From assembly GCA_038373865.1 (NCBI GenBank), contig JAXGGA010001640.1, positions 81,083 to 145,082 on the forward strand: a stretch of 64,000 nt of DNA. Reading direction: 5' to 3'. Position 1 is the stretch's first letter. Every line of letters starts with the position of its first letter. The translations under genes and the position numbers were made by a program. Source of the stretch: Uloborus plumipes. Its lineage: Eukaryota; Arthropoda; Arachnida; Araneae; Uloboridae. Positions 58,320 to 64,000 of this stretch are shown in pieces. The notes under the pieces are model-generated. The model had not been told where the DNA came from. It did not search any database and worked only from the letters and a program-made list of their open reading frames with translations.

Positions 58320-58510
58320 ATAAGCGATTCTGACTCCGACGCCTGGAGTTTTAAAACTTCAAACACCGAGTCCTTTTAGGCCCAAAGCCAAAATCAACTT
58401 GACTCCAACTCTTACTCCGCAGCCATGGCAAAACTTAGACTCAAAAGAAAAATGAGTGACTCCGACGCTGACTCTTAAACTTCAGGACCTTCAACTTCTT
58501 TTTTTCGAAA
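58320..58510. repeat. GACTCCGAC-rich repeat fragment
   Basis: Words such as GACTCCGACGC, CTCCAACTC and CTCCGCAGCCATGG resemble GACTCCGACTCCGC...CATGG in both Helitron-like copies (39015-39060 and 49310-49350). It is probably a diverged fragment of the same repeat. Confidence 0.5.
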
Positions 58511-58839
58511 ATTAATAAGACGCATTTCCCATTCACATTTAGATGATTCTCTCTAACTAGGCTAAATAAGTGTTAAAACAATTCCTTATCTCAATTTAGT
58601 TAAAAAGGCGTGATTTGTTTTTCATGAGTTAATCTGTGCATCTGCATATCTATAGTAAGAAAAATATTGACCATGATCTGTATGGTGATCTGATCCATGA
58701 TGGGATCAGATCAGATCCACCATGATCTGATGAAATGTATTTTTGCCCACATCTTTTTATTTCAGAAGCAACCCTGCCCCTCCCCTCCCCCCCCCCATGA
58801 TCCTTTTTCTACGTTGTATGACTTCTATTGCACACTAAT

Positions 58840-59201
58840 TCTTCATCAGGGTGAATCACTCCGTGCAACATCTGAGTTTTGCATCAGCAACCTTGAAAGT
58901 TCGAGCGTTATACAAATAAATGATAGAGCATGATCTTCTTCTTGCAACAAATCTATGAAAGACATTAATCGTCAGGTCCTTAATTCCAAATGAATGCCTC
59001 CAGTAGATGCGAACCACTCCGTGCAACATCTAAGTTTTGCATCAGCAACCTTGAAAGTTCAAGTGTTATACGAATAAATGATAGAGCATGATCCCATTTT
59101 CTTGCAACAAATCTACGAAAAACATCAATCGTCAGGTCCTTAATTAATTCCAAATGAATGCCTCTAGTAGATGCGAACGTAAAACATCGACCGTAAAACA
59201 T
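58840..59201 (-). pseudogene. BEL/Pao-type retrotransposon integrase relic, tandemly duplicated
   Basis: The minus-strand frame at 59201-58980 includes FASTRGIHLELIKDLT and a following FRRFVARK, the conserved integrase-core pattern of BEL/Pao retrotransposons. The approximately 160 bp segment is duplicated head to tail (58851-59010 and 59011-59175), sharing AACATCT-AGTTTTGCATCAGC and CGTCAGGTCCTTAATT. The second unit is more decayed. No LTRs or other domains nearby. Confidence 0.65.
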
Positions 59202-60196
59202 GGATGGTAAAAATATCGGTCTTAAAACAAAAACATCTGTGTTTCTAAAGCAATGATATAGATGCAGTACCTCTAGTAGGTATAACCAATGAGCTGCAGT
59301 CGACTAACGAAAAAATAAAACATGAAGTAAAAAGGGCTCAGATTTAAAAACTTTCAAAAGAAAAAAATCATATTGGAAAGAAGTATAACGAAAGTTTCTG
59401 GATAAGGGCGGTTATCTGTAAACTCGTTATTTTCCATACAGAATCTATGTTCTGATCTTTTTTTGAAATGCTTGTATAATTATAATACTATTGCTCGGGT
59501 AATGAGTCTATTACTTTGGTTCGAAAGAGGGCCAATTGAAGTTTGTGTTTTTCTGATAAATCATGATGTGGAGTAAGTCCCCCGCCTAGTATAACCAGAC
59601 AAGGGACAGTTTATTTGAACTTAGTTGTGCAATATTTGCAAAATTATTGGAACATTATCTGTTACGAAACTACCCAGACATGTAGACACAAATCATGGAC
59701 ATAGTAAATAATATGTCTCATAATTAAACTAATTAACATTAAAAAAACATTTACCAGAGGACTATTTTCGCAACGACCAAGATGCATACTTTCATCGCAA
59801 ATAATGCTCTAAAACTAAACAAAAGGTCGTTTCAACACCTTTCTCAGCAATTTCGAACGAATTCACACTGATTACGTTAAACTTAATGCCAAAAAAGCAT
59901 TTGCAAGCGTAATAGATTATTTCTGTTGCAGATTTGAATTGGTGGCAGGGGACTGTTTGAAAAAACTAACGACAGAACTTACGTGACAATTTTAAGTTTT
60001 AGAAATACGTAATTAGACCGCATTTCATAAAAAAATATAGTTGCAGATAAATATTGCCAAATTTATGTAGTGTTAATAGGTTTTTAGAAATATTACCATT
60101 CAGTGTTAAACTATACTATTGGGGCAGCCAGGGGACTGTGTTTTTAGTACTTAGATAATTTCTAGAAAAAAAAAGTTATCGCTCCAAAAACAATTG

Positions 60197-60461
60197 AAGG
60201 GCAAGTGGATAAAGGTGATACCTGACATTTGAATTTCGCCAATTCACACAAATTCAAATTAGTGTATGTTCAATTGTGTTAACTCACTAACACAATTGAA
60301 GAGGCAAGTGAATAAAGGCGATATGTGACAATATTTTTAATTTCTAGAAAAAGCTTTCAAAAAAAAATAAATAAATATTACCTTAACACCTTCATCCATA
60401 TTAAAAAGTAGGTAAAACTGAAATTGCCACATATCACCTTTTTACACTTGCCCCTTCAATT
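60197..60461. mobile_element. AATT-flanked MITE with GGCAAGTG ends
   Basis: GAAGGGCAAGTGGATAAAGG at the left and CACTTGCCCCTTC at the right are inverse-related. AATT flanks both sides. The left terminal block is duplicated at about 60292. It is nested in copy 2 of the CAGGGGACTGT element. Confidence 0.72.
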
Positions 60462-60479
60462 GGCCTGCAAATTATAAAT

Positions 60480-61594
60480 GGGTCATTTTCAAAATTAGCT
60501 TACATTTGCTGTCCGGAGGTTAAAAAGACGATTTTGAAGCACAACTTATATTTTAAATTCAATGCGGACAATTATTTTCTGCAAGAAATATCCCAAAAAA
60601 AATTCTATCACTCAAAAAATTATTGATGTTTATTTATTTTTATATAAGTCTTTAAAAATGAGAATCAAGGCAGAAGCGCTTGTCCATTTCCAATTTTCCA
60701 AGTTCAACTATTTTTTTTTCTATACTTAATTGTATAAAAAAGTACATACAACAAATTGTTTTTATATATTGACTATTAGTATATGATATTCATAATAAAT
60801 ATTGACAATGGTAATTTTTTTTTTCATTAAGAAATATATGAATTTATATTTTGTCCGGCAGTTCTTGTCAAGTCCGTTACCCTAAGATTATTTTAGCTAA
60901 AAAGGTATTTATTGCAGTCAAAAGATGGTAATACGTATTTAGTTAACTTAACAAACTAGTGACCTAACTATTTCGTACCATTTTGTTTTCCTGAGTCGAG
61001 AAGTATTGCTGTGGCGCTTCGCACAAGATTTATTCTAGGTGCGTATTTTTATTCTTTGTCAAGTCTGTTACCAAAGATTTTAGTATTAATTTTTACTTTT
61101 TATCAACTTTTACCCCGAAATATTGTTTATTATACAGCTCTAAGAAAATGCATATTGTTGTTCAATTTTTAAATTCTATCACCTAGCCATAATTTGACAT
61201 TTTGGTTGAAATGTCAAGTCCGTTACTAGTAAAATCCGTTACCAAATGTCAAGTCCGTTACCATACAGTTTTTGATCAATATTTTAACAATCACAAATAT
61301 CGTTTTAAGCTTCAGGGATGCAAATAATTTCAAATGAAGTTGGTTCTAGGAGCTATGATGTAGTTTAAAAGTGAGATTTCATATTGATTTTGTATGGTAA
61401 CGGACGACAATTTTCCTTGTAACTTAAAGTTTTACAACAGCATTTTAATACTTTATTACGCATTAAAGTGTACAACCAATTACTTTTTCACTCACCTAAA
61501 ATATGTGACAAAACATCTGTTAGTGATTCTAAAAGAAAATAGCAAGTTAAAAAAATTACTTAAAAATTCTGAAATGTAAGCATATGGTGAAAAT
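60480..61594. mobile_element. GGGTCATTTTC element with AAGTCCGTTACC iterons, copy 1
   Basis: The left end GGGTCATTTTCAAAAT...GCTTACATTTG and right end GAAATGTAAGCATATGGTGAAAATGAC are inverse-related. CAAGTCCGTTACC or variants recur near 60870, 61058, 61213, 61232 and 61250. The inverse GGTAACGGAC lies at 61397 near the right end. It is direct-repeated at 62382-63498. No transposase. Confidence 0.85.
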
Positions 61595-61708
61595 GACTCA
61601 AATGCTTTACTTGAATTAAGAGCGACAACTACTTTATTACACTTTATTATTTTTAAAGTACTCTTCCGGACAGCCAATTACAAGTTTACAGAGAATAGCC
61701 CATAACCA

Positions 61709-62381
61709 AGTGGTACGCAAGCTAAAAACTGAAAAATGAAGTAAAAAGGGCTCAGATTCAAAAAACTTTCAAAAGAAAAAAAAATCATGTTCGAAAAACT
61801 TTCGATTGAACTATTCGAAAAAAGTTCAACTAAAGCTTCTAGATAAACTGAGCGACTTGCAATTTTCCGTATCAATGTTTGCTGAATTCGTATTTGTACA
61901 CAAAACAACCCTTTTAGCAACTAAAGCTTTTCCGCAAATAAATAAAAGCAGCAAATACAATGGATGTGCAACAATAATCGTTGGTTATCGATGACATTCT
62001 TATCGTTTTCATTATGATTTTTGTCCATCAGATAGGAGGTTGAAGAACTTCTGGAAAGCTTGGAAGTGGAAAGTGCGAAAGTTCATTTATTTCGGTTTAG
62101 TCTCTTTCATTTGGTTAATCTAATTTGGGGTGAGTTTTATAGTTTGCGTTTTATTAGTGTTTGTACTTATCTAAACTAATACGTTTCTCATATTATGTGG
62201 AATGTATGTATCGGTATTTTAAATTCAATTTTATATAGTAAAATTATCCTAAACATTTTTCTGAGCTGCTACAAGAACTGATATACAGTAAAGCATCGTT
62301 TTTACGTTTTTTTACATTTATACTTCGTTCTTAAACTCCCGAATCATTGCCATTCATTTTAATGCAAAAATAAATAGTTTA
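61709..62381. other. No gene recognised
   Basis: Sequence between the two GGGTCATTTTC copies. A 62-codon + frame at 61806-61994 has no recognisable domain. Part may belong to older repeats. Confidence 0.45.
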
Positions 62382-63498
62382 TGGGTCATTTTCAAAATTT
62401 GCTTACATTTGCTGTCCGGAGGTTAAAAAGACGATTTGGAAGCATAACTTATATTTTAAATTCAACGCGAACAATTATTTTCTGCAAGAAATACTCCCAA
62501 AAAAATTCTACCACTCAAAAAATTATTTAAATTTATTTATTTATTTTTATATAAGTTTAAAAATGAGAATCAAGGCTAAAACGCTTGTTCATTTCCAATT
62601 TTCGCAAGTTCAACTACTTTTTTTATGTACTTAATTGTATAAAAAAGTATATACAACAAATTATTTTTATATATTGACTATTAGTACATGATATTCATAA
62701 TAAATATTAACAATAGTAATTTTTTTTATTAAGAAATGTATGAATATATTTTGTCCGGCAGTTCTTGTCAAGTCCGTTACCCTAAGATTATCTTAGCTAA
62801 AAAAGGTATTTATTGCAGTCAAAAGATGGAAACACGTATTCAGTTAACTTAACAAACTAGTAACGTAACTATTTCGTACCATTTTGTTTTCCTGAGTCGA
62901 GAGGTATTGCTGTGGCGTTTCGCACAAGATTTCTTTCAGGTGCGTATTTTTATTCTTTGTCAAGTCTGTTATCAAAGATTTCAGTATTAATTTTTACTTT
63001 TTCTGAACTTTTACCCCGAAATATTGTTTATTATACAACTCTAAGAAAATGCATATGGTTGTTCAATTTTCAAATTCGACAACCTAGTCATAATTTGACA
63101 TTTTGGTTGAAATGTCAAGTCCGTTACTGGTCAAATCCGTTACCAAATGTCAAATCCGTTACCATACAGTTTTTGATCCTTATTTTAATAATCACAAACA
63201 TCGTTTTAAGCTTCAGGGACTCCAATAATTTCAAATGAAATTGGTTCTAGGCGCTATGATATAGTTTAAAAGTGAGATTTCATATTGATTTTATATGGTA
63301 ATGGACGACAATTTGTCTAGCAACTTAAAGTTTTACGACAGCATTTTAATACTAAATTATGCATCAAAGTGTACAACGAATTACTTTTTCACACACTTAA
63401 AATATGTGACAAACATCTGTTAGTGATTCTAAAAGAAAATAACAAGTTAAAAAAAATTACTTACAAATTCTGAAATGTAAGCATATGGTGAAAATGTC
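62382..63498. mobile_element. GGGTCATTTTC element with AAGTCCGTTACC iterons, copy 2
   Basis: It matches 60480-61594 over the whole length with scattered substitutions. The same iteron positions are kept (62770, 62960, 63113, 63130, 63150) and GGTAATGGAC lies at 63298. The two copies lie in the same orientation about 1.9 kb apart. Confidence 0.87.
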
Positions 63499-64000
63499 CC
63501 TTATCCATCGCGAAATGTAGGTTTCTTTTCTCTGAAATTTTAAAAACCGTCTGCTTTGGAATGGAAAGTCATATTTGAAAGGGAGAGCTAATTTCGTTTG
63601 TTGAACCACTAATAACATTTTTTTCATAAAGATTTAATTTATAATGCTATAATCATTACTCGAAGGCATGTAACCTGTTATACAACTATGAAATAATTTT
63701 TAATAAAATACAATTATCTTTTTACGTACATTAGAAATATAATTGCATTAATACCTGGAGACATGCTAGGAACAATAAGAATTTACTATGCACTATAAAG
63801 GTAACTTAGGTGAAAATAAAAGTAATCAGTTTTAAAGTTTTTCCGAGTTTGAGAGAATTGTTTATAACTTTTGTACATTTGGATATTGAATAAATGCTAT
63901 TCAAGACTCAGAGACCAACTGGGGCATTGTCAATAGAAAATCATCGCATTTGTTTCCTAACCTTTCCTTTGCAAACTTTTACCCCATACGATGAAGTATA

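Larger units (their letters stand above)
59406..61708. mobile_element. Element with CAGGGGACTGT iterons, copy 2, interrupted
   Basis: 59406 to about 60195 and about 61597-61708 match copy 1 at 52.9-53.8 kb in order. Between them lie a small AATT-flanked MITE (60197-60461) and a GGGTCATTTTC element. Copy 1 supplies the empty site. Confidence 0.8.

Noticed and set aside
62912..63238. 108-codon + frame in the GGGTCATTTTC copy
   Set aside because: The equivalent region of the sister copy (61020-61350) is not open in the same frame, and no domain is recognisable.

Overview
This window is AT-rich animal nuclear DNA. One spliced gene crosses it among many nested transposable elements (TEs). It has GT-AG introns, a tRNA-derived SINE, Tc1, pogo, mariner, hAT-like, piggyBac-like and Helitron-like elements, and no bacterial gene organisation. 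The repeat mix and intron sizes suggest an arthropod, probably an arachnid such as a spider. That placement is inference; no marker gene here proves it.

The gene is on the + strand from 29230 to 54067. It encodes the last nine exons of a SEC14-like lipid-transfer protein: most of a CRAL-TRIO domain followed by a C-terminal GOLD domain, 332 residues visible, ending at a TGA at 54065-54067. By comparison with SEC14L2-type proteins of about 400 residues, roughly 70-80 N-terminal residues are missing, and I could not find their exons in 1-29229. Two introns are very long (9.7 kb and 10.0 kb) because they are filled with TEs.

Layout. 0.8-2.8 kb: a five-copy tandem array split by an inverted-repeat element. 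5.7-13.2 kb: mariner-type remnants and a complete but dead pogo-type element with intact ends. 14.2-15.4 kb: a hAT-like element. 15.9-19.7 kb: a four-copy tandem array broken by a 2.9 kb foldback element. 20.5-23.2 kb: a second foldback and MITEs. 23.3-25.0 kb: a Helitron-like element. 25.3-28.7 kb: a nest at least three levels deep whose target can be read from an empty copy at 22.7-23.2 kb. 29.2-54.1 kb: the SEC14-like gene with TE-filled introns. 54-64 kb: 3' flank with nested MITEs, a BEL/Pao integrase relic and two direct copies of a 1.1 kb element.

The main result is the readable insertion history. Terminal repeats and target duplications can be paired for about twenty elements, and several insertions are confirmed by an empty homologous site in the same window. 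Three elements share GGGTCATT-type ends, two of them giant hairpins. Several elements carry a private short internal word repeated many times. Two of these words, from different elements, share the core GGTNNCGGAC.
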